A DNA stretch of 64,000 nucleotides from Sediminicoccus rosea (lineage in GTDB: Bacteria > Pseudomonadota > Alphaproteobacteria > Acetobacterales > Acetobacteraceae), in NCBI RefSeq assembly GCF_033547095.1, contig NZ_CP137852.1, positions 3,745,001-3,809,000 on the forward strand. Reading direction: 5' to 3'. How positions within the stretch are numbered: the first letter of the stretch is position 1; each line of letters opens with the position of its first letter. A program made the position numbers and the translations under genes. Shown here in pieces: positions 23,927-34,828 of the stretch. Under the pieces are notes generated by a model, which ran no database searches, was not told where the DNA came from, and worked only from the letters and a program-made list of their open reading frames with translations.

Positions 23927-25321
23927 TTACGCGGTTCCGGAGGCCCTGTCTTCGGCGTGGACGCCCAGGAATTTCAACTTCCGGTGCAGCGCGCTGCGCT
24001 CCATGCCGACGAAATTGGCAGTCCGGCTGATATTGCCGCCGAAGCGCAGCAGCTGCGCCTCCAGATATTGCCGCTCGAAGGCCTCGCGCGCGTCGCGCAG
24101 CGGCAGCGTCATGATCTCGCTGGAACGGTCGAGCCGCAGCATGGAGGGTGCGGTGGAAACGATCTCGGGCGGCAGGGATTCGGCCCGGATTGGCGAACCG
24201 GAATCGCCCGGCGCCATGATCAGCAGCCAGTCCATCAGGTTGCGAAGCTGGCGCACATTGCCTGGCCAGTCATGCGTCTGCAGTGCGGCTATGGTGTCCT
24301 CCGCCAGCGCACGGGGTGCCAGGCCGGAGCTCTCGATGGAGCGCGTCATGAAATGGCGGGCGAGCGCGGGCACATCCTCCCGCCGCTCGCGCAGGGCCGG
24401 CATGCGGAGCGGCACGACGGAGAGGCGGTAGAACAGGTCCTCGCGGAAGCGCCCCGCCGCGATCTCGGCCTGCAAGTCCTTGTTGGTGGTGGCGATGACG
24501 CGCACATCCACCTTCACGCGCGTGGCGCCGCCGATGCGCTCGAAGCCCTGCTCCTGCAGGGCGCGGACGATCTTGCCCTGGGTCTCCAGCGGCATGTCCG
24601 AGACCTCGTCCAGCAGCAGCGTGCCACCATGGGCGCGCTCCAGCGTGCCGGCGCGGCGCGGCTGGTCGCCGCGCGGCTCCACGCCGAACAGCTCCTCCTC
24701 GATGCGCGAGGGGTCGAGCGTCGCGCAGTTCAGCGCGACGAAGGGGCCATCGGCGCGGCGCGAGCGGGCATGCAGCATGCGCGCCGCCACCTCCTTGCCG
24801 GTGCCGGGCGGGCCGCTGATCAGCACGCGCGAATTGGTCGGCGCCACGCGCTCGATGGCCGCGCGGATCTGCGCCATGGCGGGCGAGACGCCGATCAGCT
24901 CCGCCTCCGAACCCGCACGCAGACGAAGGTCGCTGATCTCGCGCTTGAGCTTCGCCGCCTCGAGCGCACGCGAGACGATGAGCAGCAACCGGTCGCTCTT
25001 GAAGGGCTTCTCGATGAAATCGAAGGCGCCCTTCTGGATCGCCTGCACCGCCGTCTCGATATTGCCATGGCCCGAGATCATCACGCAGGGCACATGCGGC
25101 TCCTCGCGATGGAGAGCATCGAGGATCTCGAGCCCATCCAGGCGCGAATTGGCCAGCCAGATGTCCAGGATGACGAGCGATGGCCGGCGCGCGCGGAAAT
25201 GCGCGATGGCCGTGTCGGAATTATGCGCCTGCCGCGTCTCGTAGCCCTCATCGGAGAGGATGCCGTCGATCAGCGAGCGGATATCCGGCTCGTCGTCTAC
25301 GATCAGGATGTCATGCGCCAT
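23927..25321 (-). CDS. ntrX: NtrX, sigma-54-type response regulator lacking GAFTGA
   Basis: Response regulator of the NtrYX system, linked to nitrogen and redox control. Receiver domain with phospho-acceptor Asp53 ([10 protein letters not shown]), then an AAA+ domain ([14 protein letters not shown]) and a C-terminal Fis-type HTH ([19 protein letters not shown]). The sigma-54-contacting GAFTGA loop is absent: where NtrC has it, this protein reads [19 protein letters not shown]. This is usual for alphaproteobacterial NtrX and implies it does not activate sigma-54 in the standard way. Its start overlaps the end of ntrY by 11 bases. Confidence 0.93.
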   Translation of the reverse strand: MAHDILIVDDEPDIRSLIDGILSDEGYETRQAHNSDTAIAHFRARRPSLVILDIWLANSRLDGLEILDALHREEPHVPCVMISGHGNIETAVQAIQKGAFDFIEKPFKSDRLLLIVSRALEAAKLKREISDLRLRAGSEAELIGVSPAMAQIRAAIERVAPTNSRVLISGPPGTGKEVAARMLHARSRRADGPFVALNCATLDPSRIEEELFGVEPRGDQPRRAGTLERAHGGTLLLDEVSDMPLETQGKIVRALQEQGFERIGGATRVKVDVRVIATTNKDLQAEIAAGRFREDLFYRLSVVPLRMPALRERREDVPALARHFMTRSIESSGLAPRALAEDTIAALQTHDWPGNVRQLRNLMDWLLIMAPGDSGSPIRAESLPPEIVSTAPSMLRLDRSSEIMTLPLRDAREAFERQYLEAQLLRFGGNISRTANFVGMERSALHRKLKFLGVHAEDRASGTA

Positions 25322-27554
25322 GGCGAGGCTCCCTGCTCTCCGTCTCGGCGCCGGCGGCCTCGGCCTCCAGCTCCGGCAGGATCAATTCGGCGCGCGCACC
25401 CAGGCCCGCACGCGCGTCGCCGAGCCGGATGCTCCCGCGGTGGTCCTCCATGATCTTCTTCACGATCGCGAGACCAAGGCCGGTTCCCTTTGTCTTGTGC
25501 GTCACATAGGGCTCGGTCAGCCGGTCCCGCTGGTCACCCCCCGGCAGTCCGATCCCGTCATCTTCGACGGCGATGATCAATCGCCCCGCCTCGGAAGACA
25601 AGCTCACACGGATATGGCCGACCGGCCTGGGGCAGGCAAGGCCCTCATCCTCATCCCGCTGCACGCGCATGGCGATGGCATCCGCCGCATTGTTGAGCAG
25701 ATTCGTGAGGGCCTGGTTGATCAGGCGGCGGTCACAGGCGGCAAAGTGCTTTTCCTCGGGCAGGTCGGTCACCCAGGCGATCTCGGGGCGGGATTGCTGC
25801 TGCAGCACCAGGGCCTCGCGCACCAGCCGGCCCATCTCCTCGGGGCGAATCACCGGCTGGGGCATGCGGGCGAAGGCGCTGAACTCATCCACCATGCGCC
25901 CGATGTCGCCAACCTGGCGGACGATGGTGTCGGTGCAGGCGGTGAAGGTCTCGGGGTCGTGCGTGATCTGCTTCAGGTAGCGCCGCTTCAGGCGCTCGGC
26001 ACTGAGTTGGATGGGGGTCAGCGGGTTCTTGATCTCATGCGCGATGCGCCGGGCCACATCCGCCCAGGCGGCCTGGCGCTGGGCGGTGAGCAGGGCGGAG
26101 ATGTCGTCGAAGGTCAGCACATGGCCCTGCCCCTCCATCTCGGGCGAGAGGCGGGCCAGCAGCGTCTTGCGTTCATTGGGCGGGCCCACGCGGATCTCAG
26201 CCGTGCGGGTGGTGCCGGGCTGGGCCAGCAGCCCGGCGAATTCCGGCGCCACCTCGGCCATCGGCCGGCCGATCTCGCGCTCCAGATCGAGGCCGAGGAG
26301 CTGGCTCGCGCTGCGGTTGGGCAGGTTCACCCGCAGATCCTGGTCGAGCCCCACGATGCCGGCCGAGACGCCGCCCAGCACGGCCTCGGTGAAGTTCTGC
26401 CGGTCGGCGATCTGGCGATAAGCTTCGAGGAGCTCGCTGCGCTGGGCGGCGAGCTGGTTCGTCATGCGGTTGAAGGCCCGGCTGAGGCTGCCGATCTCGT
26501 CATCGCCATCCCCTTCCTCCACGCGCACCGAGAGGTCACCGCCGCGCACCCGCTCGGCCGCGGTGATGAGGCGCGAGATGGGCCCGGCGAGCTGGTTGGC
26601 CAGGACAAGGCCGACCAGCACGGCGGCCAGCAGCACGAGCAGCGCGCCGATGGCGAAGATCATCACGAAGGTGATCTGCAGCCCCTCGCGGTTGCGGTCG
26701 ATCGCCTGGTAGGCGGTCACCGCCTGCTCGGTGCGCTGCATGTGCTCCAGCACCGAGGAATCGACCGGCCGGCCGATCATCAGCTGCAGGCCGGAAGCCG
26801 GGGTCAGCGCCACGATGGCCCGCACCCGATTCTCCTCCTCGACCGCGACCACCGCGACCTCGCCGCCGGTCGCGATCTCGATCGCCCAGTCGGGCGGGGG
26901 CGAGAGCAGGAAGGCGGAACTGACCCCGGCATGCGCGACGACGCGCCCCAGCAGCGGCTCGAACACCACCGCCTCGGTCAGGCCGCGGGCGCTGGCCTGG
27001 GTGGCCAGCACGCGGGCGAAGGCGAGGCTCTGGTCGGGCAGCAGCACCACGGCGCGGTTCAGGTCATTCGCCATGGCCAGCGCGTCGGCGCGAATGTTGT
27101 TCTGGTGCTCCTCGAAATAGGCGCGGCTCGCCATGAGCGAGGCTTCGAGGGCGGTGCGCACGCGGTCGCTGAACCAGGCCTGGATGCCGAGGTTGAAGAA
27201 GATCGCCGAGAAGCCGGCGAGCAGCATGGCCGGCACGATGGCGACGACCGAGAAGAGCAGCACCAGCCGCGTGTGCAGCCGAGAGCCGGCCGAGCCGCGC
27301 CGCCGCTCAGCCCAGACGCGCACCAGCTGCCCGGCGAGCGAGGCCAGCAGCAGCAGGATGATGGCGAGGTTGATGAGGACGAGCGCGACCACCTGCCCCG
27401 GCCGGGTCGGCCCGAGCGGGCTGCCGTCGGAGAGCACGACGAAGGTGAGGATGCCCATCACCAGGGCGCCCACCGCGAGGCCGAGCGTCACACCCCGGCC
27501 GAGCAGCATGTCGGCCAGGCGTCGCAGCAGCGGCACCCGGGCTGGTTTCGACAT
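25311..27554 (-). CDS. ntrY: NtrY, membrane sensor histidine kinase
   Basis: A 747-residue inner-membrane kinase, partner of NtrX. Several N-terminal membrane segments frame a periplasmic region. A HAMP domain (LAGPISRLITAAERVRGGDL), a PAS domain (FTEAVLGGVSAGIVGLDQD), a dimerisation domain with phospho-His in RRIAHEIKNPLTPIQLSAER and an ATPase domain (DDGIGLPGG, GTGLGLAIVKKI) follow in order. It starts 13 bases after ntrC and overlaps ntrX, so the ntrBC-ntrYX genes form one transcription unit. Confidence 0.94.
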   Translation of the reverse strand: MSKPARVPLLRRLADMLLGRGVTLGLAVGALVMGILTFVVLSDGSPLGPTRPGQVVALVLINLAIILLLLASLAGQLVRVWAERRRGSAGSRLHTRLVLLFSVVAIVPAMLLAGFSAIFFNLGIQAWFSDRVRTALEASLMASRAYFEEHQNNIRADALAMANDLNRAVVLLPDQSLAFARVLATQASARGLTEAVVFEPLLGRVVAHAGVSSAFLLSPPPDWAIEIATGGEVAVVAVEEENRVRAIVALTPASGLQLMIGRPVDSSVLEHMQRTEQAVTAYQAIDRNREGLQITFVMIFAIGALLVLLAAVLVGLVLANQLAGPISRLITAAERVRGGDLSVRVEEGDGDDEIGSLSRAFNRMTNQLAAQRSELLEAYRQIADRQNFTEAVLGGVSAGIVGLDQDLRVNLPNRSASQLLGLDLEREIGRPMAEVAPEFAGLLAQPGTTRTAEIRVGPPNERKTLLARLSPEMEGQGHVLTFDDISALLTAQRQAAWADVARRIAHEIKNPLTPIQLSAERLKRRYLKQITHDPETFTACTDTIVRQVGDIGRMVDEFSAFARMPQPVIRPEEMGRLVREALVLQQQSRPEIAWVTDLPEEKHFAACDRRLINQALTNLLNNAADAIAMRVQRDEDEGLACPRPVGHIRVSLSSEAGRLIIAVEDDGIGLPGGDQRDRLTEPYVTHKTKGTGLGLAIVKKIMEDHRGSIRLGDARAGLGARAELILPELEAEAAGAETESREPRHGA

Positions 27555-27567
27555 GCTCAGGGCGTGC

Positions 27568-29006
<1,439 letters not shown>

Positions 29007-29010
<4 letters not shown>

Positions 29011-30176
29011 TCGTCACTCTCGTTCGCCGCCTCGTCCCCACGCAGATTGGGCGGCTGGGCTGGCAGGGACAGTCGGAAGGTGGTGCGGCCGGGACGGCTG
29101 TCGCATTCGATGAGGCCGCCGTGATTGGAAACCAGCTTCGCCACGAGCGCGAGGCCGAGCCCCTGCCCGCCGCGCTTCGTGGTCACGAAGGGCTCGAACA
29201 GGGTGGAGCGCAGCGCCTCGGGGATGCCGGGGCCGTTGTCGCGCACGATGACCTGCAAGGGCAGGTGCACGCGCTCGCTGCTGCCGGGCACCGCGATCCG
29301 CACGCCGTGGTGATAGGCGGTGGCGAGCTGGATCTCGCCCGCGCCGCCGGTGGCGCCGCCATCGCTCAGCGCCTCGGAGGCGTTCTTCACGAGGTTGAGC
29401 AGGATCTGGATCAGCTGGTCCCGGTCGCCCCAGACGGCGGGCAGCGAGGGGTCGTATTCCTCGACGATGCGCAGGTGGCAGGCGAAGCCCGATTGCGCCA
29501 CGCGGCGCACATGGTCGAGCACGGAATGGATGTTCACCGCGCGGCGCGTGATCGGCCGGTCGGAGAACATCTCCATCCGGTCCACCAGGTTGCGGATGCG
29601 ATCGCTCTCTTCCTGGATCAGCAGGCAGAGCTCGCGGTCGCCCTCCGAGGCGCCCTGCTCCAGCAACTGCGCGGCGCCGCGGATGCCGGAGAGCGGATTC
29701 TTCACCTCATGCGCCAGCATGGCGGCCATGGCGGTGGCGCCGCGCGCCGCGCCCAGGAAGTGCAGCTGGCGGTCCAGCATCGCGGCGGTCGAGCCATCCT
29801 GCAGGGTCAGCACCACGCCATCCTGCAGGTCCGGCATGGGCGCGCCATAGACCGAGACGCCATGCCGGTGCAGCCGCGGGCTTTCGAGCGACAGGTCATG
29901 GTCCGCCACCGGGCTGTCCTGCAGGCGGATCTGGTGCAACAGCGCGAAGAGCCGGTGGTCGGCCGGCAGCAGCTCGGCCAGCTGCATGCCCATCAGGGTC
30001 TGCTGGGATTGCTGGAAGAAGAGCTCGGCCGCCGGGTTCACGAAGCGGAAGCGGTCCTCGCCATCCAGCACCACGGCCGGCATGGGCAGCGCCAGAAGGA
30101 TGGCGGCGCTGTCCGGCGGTGCCAGGGCGCGCGGGCGGCGGGCCAGGGCGGCCACGCGGCTGATCACACCGGTCAT
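29007..30176 (-). CDS. ntrB: NtrB, nitrogen-regulation sensor histidine kinase
   Basis: A 389-residue cytoplasmic kinase/phosphatase for NtrC, itself normally controlled by PII proteins. A PAS domain ([20 protein letters not shown]) is followed by the phospho-His segment [20 protein letters not shown] and an ATPase domain ([24 protein letters not shown]). There are no membrane segments. Its start overlaps the dusB stop by four bases, the classic nifR3/dusB-ntrB arrangement. Confidence 0.95.
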
Positions 30177-31216
30177 GCCGCCTCCTGCCAGGGGGTTTCG
30201 GCCGGCGCGTGGCCGCGCTCAATCAGCGGCCCGTAGAAGCCCATGATGAGGGATTCCGCCGCCTCGCCCATCTCGACGCGATTGACCTGGGCGCGGAACT
30301 CGGCACTGCCCGGCAGGCCGCGCGAATACCAGGCGACATGCTTGCGCGCCATGCGCACGCCCACCCCCTCCCCGTGATGCTCCAGGATGGCGCGGTAATG
30401 CTTGAGCAGGATGGCCAGCTGCTCCTCCAGCGTCGGGTCGGGCAGGCGGATGCCCTCGCGCAGGAAGGCGGCGACCTGGCGCGGGAACCAGGGCCGGCCA
30501 TAGCAGCCACGCCCGATCATCACGCCATCGGCGCCCGAGCGCGTCAGCGCATCCAGCGCATTGTCCACCGTCACGATGTCGCCATTGGCGATGACCGGGA
30601 TGCTGACCGCCGCCTTCACCGAGGCGATGAAATCCCAGTCCGCGACACCGGTGTAGAGCTGCTGGCGCGTGCGGCCGTGGATGGTGACAAGGCGGATGCC
30701 GCATTCCTCGGCGATGCGGGCGAGCTTGGGCGCGTTCAGGCTCTGGTGGTCCCAGCCCATCCGCATCTTCAGCGTCACGGGCACGGGCACGGCCTTGACC
30801 ACCGCCTCGAGGATCGCGGCCGCGCGGATTTCGTCGCGCATCAGCGCCGAGCCGGCGCTCTGGCCGACCGCGACCTTCTTCACCGGGCAGCCGAAATTGA
30901 TGTCCACGATCGCGGCGCCCTTGTCCACGACGAGGCGAGCCGCATCGGCCATCACCGCCGGGTCGCAGCCGGCGAGCTGGACCGAGGACGGCCCGCCCAG
31001 TTCGTCCGTCGTGTCGCACATCTTCAGGCTCTGGCGATTCTCGCGGATCATGGCGGCCGAGGCGATCATCTCGCTCACCACGAGCCCGGTGCCCTCGGCC
31101 CGCGCAAGGCGGCGGAAGGGCAGGTCCGTCACGCCCGACATGGGTGCCAGGATCACGGGCGTTTCGATGGTCACATCGCGCGCAAGCGAGATGGGCCGAA
31201 GGCGGTTGCTCATCAT
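30173..31216 (-). CDS. dusB: tRNA-dihydrouridine synthase DusB (NifR3)
   Basis: FMN-dependent enzyme that reduces uridine in tRNA. The TIM barrel starts at [20 protein letters not shown]. The active-site cysteine lies in [20 protein letters not shown]. Tyr/His FMN contacts are in [13 protein letters not shown], then [10 protein letters not shown] and [13 protein letters not shown]. The start is placed at 31216 ([10 protein letters not shown]); a TTG at 31234 and an ATG at 31228 are also open. It heads the ntrBC-ntrYX operon and is divergent from ispDF. Confidence 0.94.
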   Translation of the reverse strand: MMSNRLRPISLARDVTIETPVILAPMSGVTDLPFRRLARAEGTGLVVSEMIASAAMIRENRQSLKMCDTTDELGGPSSVQLAGCDPAVMADAARLVVDKGAAIVDINFGCPVKKVAVGQSAGSALMRDEIRAAAILEAVVKAVPVPVTLKMRMGWDHQSLNAPKLARIAEECGIRLVTIHGRTRQQLYTGVADWDFIASVKAAVSIPVIANGDIVTVDNALDALTRSGADGVMIGRGCYGRPWFPRQVAAFLREGIRLPDPTLEEQLAILLKHYRAILEHHGEGVGVRMARKHVAWYSRGLPGSAEFRAQVNRVEMGEAAESLIMGFYGPLIERGHAPAETPWQEAA

Positions 31217-31328
31217 TTGGGCAGGCATACGCAAAACCGAGCCCGGCGTCCACGGCGCGCGTATCGCCGCGCGAGATTTCCGTCCCAGAATTCCCGTCCC
31301 CGCCGATATGGCCTATTCGGACGGGATC

Positions 31329-32471
31329 ATGATCGCAGCCCTTCTCCTGGCCGCCGGGCGCGGCGAGCGCTTCGGCGCCCCCGAACCCAAGCAATATGCG
31401 CTGCTGCTCGGCCGCCCCGTGCTCCGGGTGGCGGCGGAGGCGCTGCTGGCCGGCGGGCATGTCCAGGCGTTGCAGCCGGTCTGCGCCGCGGGCGAGGAGG
31501 TGCGCATCACCGCCATGCTGGAGGGGCTGCCCCATCTGCCGCCCGTGACCGGAGGGGCCACGCGCCAGGCCAGCGTGAAGGCCGGCCTCGCCGCCCTCGC
31601 GGCGCTCAACCCCAGCGCCGTGCTGGTGCATGACGCGGCCCGGCCGGTGATCCCTGCCGGGACCATCCCTGCCCTGCTCGCCGCCCTCGAACACCGCGCC
31701 GGCGCCATTCCGGCGCAGCCCGTCTCGGACACGCTGAAGCGCGGCGAGGCCGGCGTGATCGGCGAGACGGTGCCCCGCGCCGGCCTGTTCCGCGCCCAGA
31801 CGCCCCAGGCCTTCCGCTTCGAAACATTGCGCGCCGCCCATGAGGCCGCCTCCGCCGAGGCGACGGATGACGCGCAGCTGCTGGAATGGATCGGCGAGAG
31901 CGTGGCGCTCGTCCCCGGCCACGAAAGCAACGTGAAAATCACCTTCCCGGAGGATCTGGCCCGCGTGGAATCCACCCTTCAGCCGCGGCTGCTGCCGCGC
32001 ATCGGCACTGGTTTCGACGTGCACCGCCTGGTGCCCGGCCGCCCCCTCATCCTCTGCGGCGTGACCATCCCGCACGAACTCGGCCTCGATGGCCATTCGG
32101 ACGCCGATGTCGGCATCCATGCGCTGTGCGACGCGATCTACGGCGCGCTGGCCGAGGGCGACATCGGCCGCCACTTCCCGCCCTCGCAGATGAAGTGGCG
32201 CGACGCCGACAGCGCGCAATTCCTGGTCCATGCCATGGAGCGCGTGCGGGCGCGCGGGGGCATGCTGGTCAATGCCGACGTCACCCTGATCTGCGAGCAG
32301 CCCAAGATCGGCCCCCACGCGGCGGCCATGATCGCGCGCCTCGCGGAGATCATGGGGGTGGAAGCACGGCGCGTCGGCGTGAAGGCGACCACGACGGAGC
32401 GGCTGGGCTTCCCCGGCCGAGGCGAGGGCATCGCCTGCCAGGCGGCGGTCAGCCTCATGGTTCCGGACTGA
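31329..32471 (+). CDS. ispDF: bifunctional IspDF (MEP-pathway cytidylyltransferase / MECDP synthase)
   Basis: A fused isoprenoid-precursor enzyme of about 380 residues. The N-terminal IspD domain (AALLLAAGRGERFGAPEPKQ, VLVHDAARPVIP) makes CDP-methylerythritol. The C-terminal IspF domain (RIGTGFDVHRLVPGRPLILC, GHSDADVGIHALCDAIYG) makes the cyclodiphosphate, and the zinc ligands Asp/His are seen in GFDVHRL. A link at about residue 222 joins them. The fusion is common in alphaproteobacteria. The start at 31329 fits the IspD N-terminus; an in-frame ATG at 31308 is possible. Confidence 0.94.
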   Translation: MIAALLLAAGRGERFGAPEPKQYALLLGRPVLRVAAEALLAGGHVQALQPVCAAGEEVRITAMLEGLPHLPPVTGGATRQASVKAGLAALAALNPSAVLVHDAARPVIPAGTIPALLAALEHRAGAIPAQPVSDTLKRGEAGVIGETVPRAGLFRAQTPQAFRFETLRAAHEAASAEATDDAQLLEWIGESVALVPGHESNVKITFPEDLARVESTLQPRLLPRIGTGFDVHRLVPGRPLILCGVTIPHELGLDGHSDADVGIHALCDAIYGALAEGDIGRHFPPSQMKWRDADSAQFLVHAMERVRARGGMLVNADVTLICEQPKIGPHAAAMIARLAEIMGVEARRVGVKATTTERLGFPGRGEGIACQAAVSLMVPD

Positions 32472-32507
32472 CTTTTGTCCGATTGAATCGCGCCCGGCGA
32501 GCGGCCG

Positions 32508-32535
32508 AAAAAAAAGCCGCTCCTTGCGGAGCGGC
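32508..32535 (-). terminator. intrinsic terminator on the minus strand
   Basis: A perfect 8-bp stem GCCGCTCC/GGAGCGGC (32516-32523 with 32528-32535), 4-base loop, then eight A on the plus strand (32508-32515), which is eight U in a minus-strand RNA. No minus-strand protein gene ends here, so it most likely ends the small RNA proposed at 32508-32587. Confidence 0.85.
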
Positions 32536-32587
32536 CAAGTCAAGGTTGAGGAAGGCAAAGCTGTCGGGGCTGAGTCAGCGCCCGACG
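32508..32587 (-). ncRNA. candidate small regulatory RNA (about 80 nt)
   Basis: In order on the minus strand: a promoter (32594-32621), a start near 32587, a strong 5' hairpin at 32563-32586 (GTCGGG stem, then GCTG/CAGC with one bulged base and an ACT loop), a single-stranded stretch containing CCUUCCUCAACCUUGACUUG, and an intrinsic terminator with eight U. Promoter, hairpin, open C/U-rich segment and a U-tail are the layout of Hfq-dependent small RNAs. CCUUCCUC could pair with Shine-Dalgarno sequences. I know no Rfam family that matches it. Hfq is encoded in this window. Confidence 0.6.
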
Positions 32588-32593
32588 AAGGCA

Positions 32594-32621
32594 GATATAG
32601 GTTGCGCGAAGGGCGGTTCAA
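32594..32621 (-). promoter_or_regulatory. predicted sigma-70 promoter of the candidate small RNA
   Basis: On the minus strand TTGAAC (32621-32616) and TATATC (32599-32594) are 16 bp apart. Each matches four of six consensus positions at the strongest bases. This predicts a start near 32587, immediately before the 5' hairpin. The surrounding DNA is clearly more AT-rich than the coding regions. Confidence 0.5.
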
Positions 32622-32764
32622 TACCCTTTCGAAAATGTATCGCTTAACGAAGTCTCCATATGTGCTATTTTCGCAACATGTCCGGACCTTGTCCCGGCGC
32701 CGCGGTAGCACTGGCGGCCCTTCTGGGCCTGCCCTAACCTCACCGAAACGAGAGGGAAGCTGCC

Positions 32765-33946
32765 ATGACCGCATCGCAACATGACGCCGCCATCATCGGC
32801 TGGGCGCATAGCCGCTTCGGCAAGCTGGAGGACGCACCGGACGCCGAGGCCCTGATCGGCCTTGTCGCGCGGGAGGCCATCGCCGATGCCGGGCTGGAGC
32901 CGCACGAGGTGGATGCCGTCTTCCTGGGCACCTTCAACGGCGGTTTCCAGGCGCAGGACTTCCCCTCCTCCCTGGTGTTCCAGGCCGTGCCGGAGCTGCG
33001 CTTCAAGCCCGCCACCCGCTTCGAGAATGCCTGCGCCACCGGCACCGCCGCGATCCATGGCGCGCTGGACTTCCTCGGCGCGAAGCGCGGCCGCATCACG
33101 CTTGTGGTCGGCGTGGAGAAGATGACTTCCACCCCCGGGCCGCGCGTGGGCGAGATCCTGCTCTCCGCCTCGCACCTCAAGACCGAGAGCGGGATCGAGG
33201 CGGGCTTCGCCGGCGTCTTCGCCCGCATCGCCGAGGCCTATTTCCAGCGCCATGGCGACAGCTCCGACGCGCTGGCCGCCATCGCCGCCAAGAACCACGC
33301 GAACGGCGTGGACAACCCCTATGCCCAGATGCGGAAAGACCTCGGCTACGAGTTCTGCCGCAACGAGAGCGAGAAGAACCCCTTCGTCGCCCGCCCGCTG
33401 AAGCGCACCGATTGCAGCCTCGTCTCGGACGGCGCGGCCGCGCTCATCATCGCCGAGGGCGACGTGGCCGCCACCGCCCGCCGCGCCGTGCGCTTCCGCG
33501 GCACCGCCCAGGTGAATGACTTCCTGCCCATCGCCCGGCGCGACATCATCCGCTTCGAGGGCGCTCGGGAGGCCTGGGCGCGGGCCTTCGCAGCCTCCGG
33601 CCTGACGCTGGCCGACCTCTCCTTCGCCGAGACGCATGACTGCTTCACGATCGCGGAACTCATCGAATACGAGGCGATGGGCCTGACGCCGGAAGGCCAG
33701 GGCAGCCGCGCCATCCTCGAAGGCTGGACCCGCAAGGATGGCCGCCTGCCGGTCAACCGCTCGGGCGGGCTGAAATCCAAGGGGCATCCGATCGGCGCGA
33801 CGGGCGTTTCCATGCACGCGCTCGCCGCCATGCAGCTCACCGGCGAGGCGGGCGCGATGCAATTGCCGCGCGCCGAGATCGGCGGCGTCTTCAACATGGG
33901 CGGGGCCGCCGTCGCCAACTATGTGAGCATCCTCGAACGCGTCTGA
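32765..33946 (+). CDS. thiolase-family acetyl-CoA acetyltransferase
   Basis: A 393-residue thiolase of the SCP-x/archaeal-like subgroup. The acyl-accepting cysteine is Cys90 in RFENACATGTAAIHG. The usual His/His pair appears in ETHDCFTIAELIEYE and LKSKGHPIGATG. The VGVEKMTSTPG and SDGAAALIIAEG segments are also typical. GAGGGAAG precedes the ATG. The 293-bp upstream region holds the candidate small RNA on the other strand and an AT-rich stretch likely to contain its promoter. The acyl chain is unknown. Confidence 0.88.
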   Translation: MTASQHDAAIIGWAHSRFGKLEDAPDAEALIGLVAREAIADAGLEPHEVDAVFLGTFNGGFQAQDFPSSLVFQAVPELRFKPATRFENACATGTAAIHGALDFLGAKRGRITLVVGVEKMTSTPGPRVGEILLSASHLKTESGIEAGFAGVFARIAEAYFQRHGDSSDALAAIAAKNHANGVDNPYAQMRKDLGYEFCRNESEKNPFVARPLKRTDCSLVSDGAAALIIAEGDVAATARRAVRFRGTAQVNDFLPIARRDIIRFEGAREAWARAFAASGLTLADLSFAETHDCFTIAELIEYEAMGLTPEGQGSRAILEGWTRKDGRLPVNRSGGLKSKGHPIGATGVSMHALAAMQLTGEAGAMQLPRAEIGGVFNMGGAAVANYVSILERV

Positions 33947-33981
33947 GCCCGGCGCGGGCCTGCGCGAAGGAGCCGGCGCCG

Positions 33982-34809
33982 ATGCGGATGGATGACGAAC
34001 GCGAGAGCCGCAACCTCGAGGACCGACGGGGCTCGCGGGGCGGATCCGGCGGCGGCCTGGGCGGAGGCGCGCGGATCGGCGGCCTCGGCCTCGTCGCCGT
34101 CATCGTCATCTCGCTCTTGCTGGGCGTGGACCCGGGCGTCGTGCTTTCCACGCTGGAGACCGGCCAGGCGCCCGTCACCCAGCAGGCCGCGCAGGCGCCG
34201 CCGCGCGACGATCCGGCCGCGCGCTTCGTCAGCCGCGTGCTGGCGAGCACGGAGGATGTCTGGACGGCGGAATTCGCCCGGCATGGGCAGCGCTACGAGC
34301 CGCCGCGCCTCGTGCTCTTCTCGGGCCAGGTCGCATCCGGCTGTGGCACCGCGCAATCGGCCATGGGGCCCTTCTATTGCCCCGCCGACCGCCGCGTTTA
34401 CCTCGACCTCGCCTTCTTCCGGGATCTCTCGCAGCGCATGGGCGCACCGGGGGACTTCGCCCAGGCCTATGTCATCGCGCATGAGGTCGGCCATCATGTG
34501 CAGAACCTGCTCGGGCGCCTCGGCGGCGGGCGGGACAATGCGGCGTCGGTGCGGACGGAGTTGCAGGCCGATTGCCTGGCCGGCTTCTGGGCGCGGCGGG
34601 CCAACGAAACGCGCCGCATCCTGGAGGCCGGCGACATCGAGGAGGGGCTCTCTGCCGCAGCCGCGGTGGGCGATGACCGGCTGCAGCAGCAAGCGCGCGG
34701 CCATGTGGTGCCGGAGAGCTTTACCCATGGCAGCAGCGCGCAGCGGGTCCGCGCGCTCAAGACGGGCCTGGGCAGCGCCGATGTGGGCGCCTGCCTCGGC
34801 CGGGGCTGA
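33982..34809 (+). CDS. neutral zinc metallopeptidase (YpfJ family)
   Basis: A 275-residue membrane-anchored protein of the putative neutral zinc metallopeptidase family. A Gly/Arg-rich basic N-terminus is followed by one membrane helix (GLGLVAVIVISLLLG) and a catalytic domain with the HEVGHHVQNLLG zinc-binding motif (two His plus Glu). GTAQSAMGPFYCPADRRVYLDLAF upstream of it is typical of the family. It lies 35 bases after the thiolase and is convergent with the dppF-type gene; a hairpin covers both stop codons. Confidence 0.88.
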   Translation: MRMDDERESRNLEDRRGSRGGSGGGLGGGARIGGLGLVAVIVISLLLGVDPGVVLSTLETGQAPVTQQAAQAPPRDDPAARFVSRVLASTEDVWTAEFARHGQRYEPPRLVLFSGQVASGCGTAQSAMGPFYCPADRRVYLDLAFFRDLSQRMGAPGDFAQAYVIAHEVGHHVQNLLGRLGGGRDNAASVRTELQADCLAGFWARRANETRRILEAGDIEEGLSAAAAVGDDRLQQQARGHVVPESFTHGSSAQRVRALKTGLGSADVGACLGRG

Positions 34810-34828
34810 GACGCGCGAAGCGCCTCAG
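34806..34828. terminator. stem-loop covering two convergent stop codons
   Basis: CTGAG-N-CGC (34806-34814) pairs with GCG-N-CTCAG (34820-34828), with one A-C mismatch and a GCGAA loop. It contains the TGA of the zinc peptidase and the stop of the dppF-type gene. There is no U-tract on either strand, so termination is only a possibility. Confidence 0.35.

Noticed and set aside
22751-25453. Open frame of 900 codons antisense to ntrX, the transaminase and the HAD gene.
   Set aside because: It crosses three well-supported genes and shows no domain.
32618-32656. A 13-codon open frame on the minus strand next to the candidate small RNA.
   Set aside because: It has no ribosome-binding site of note, and its stop lies within the predicted promoter of the small RNA.
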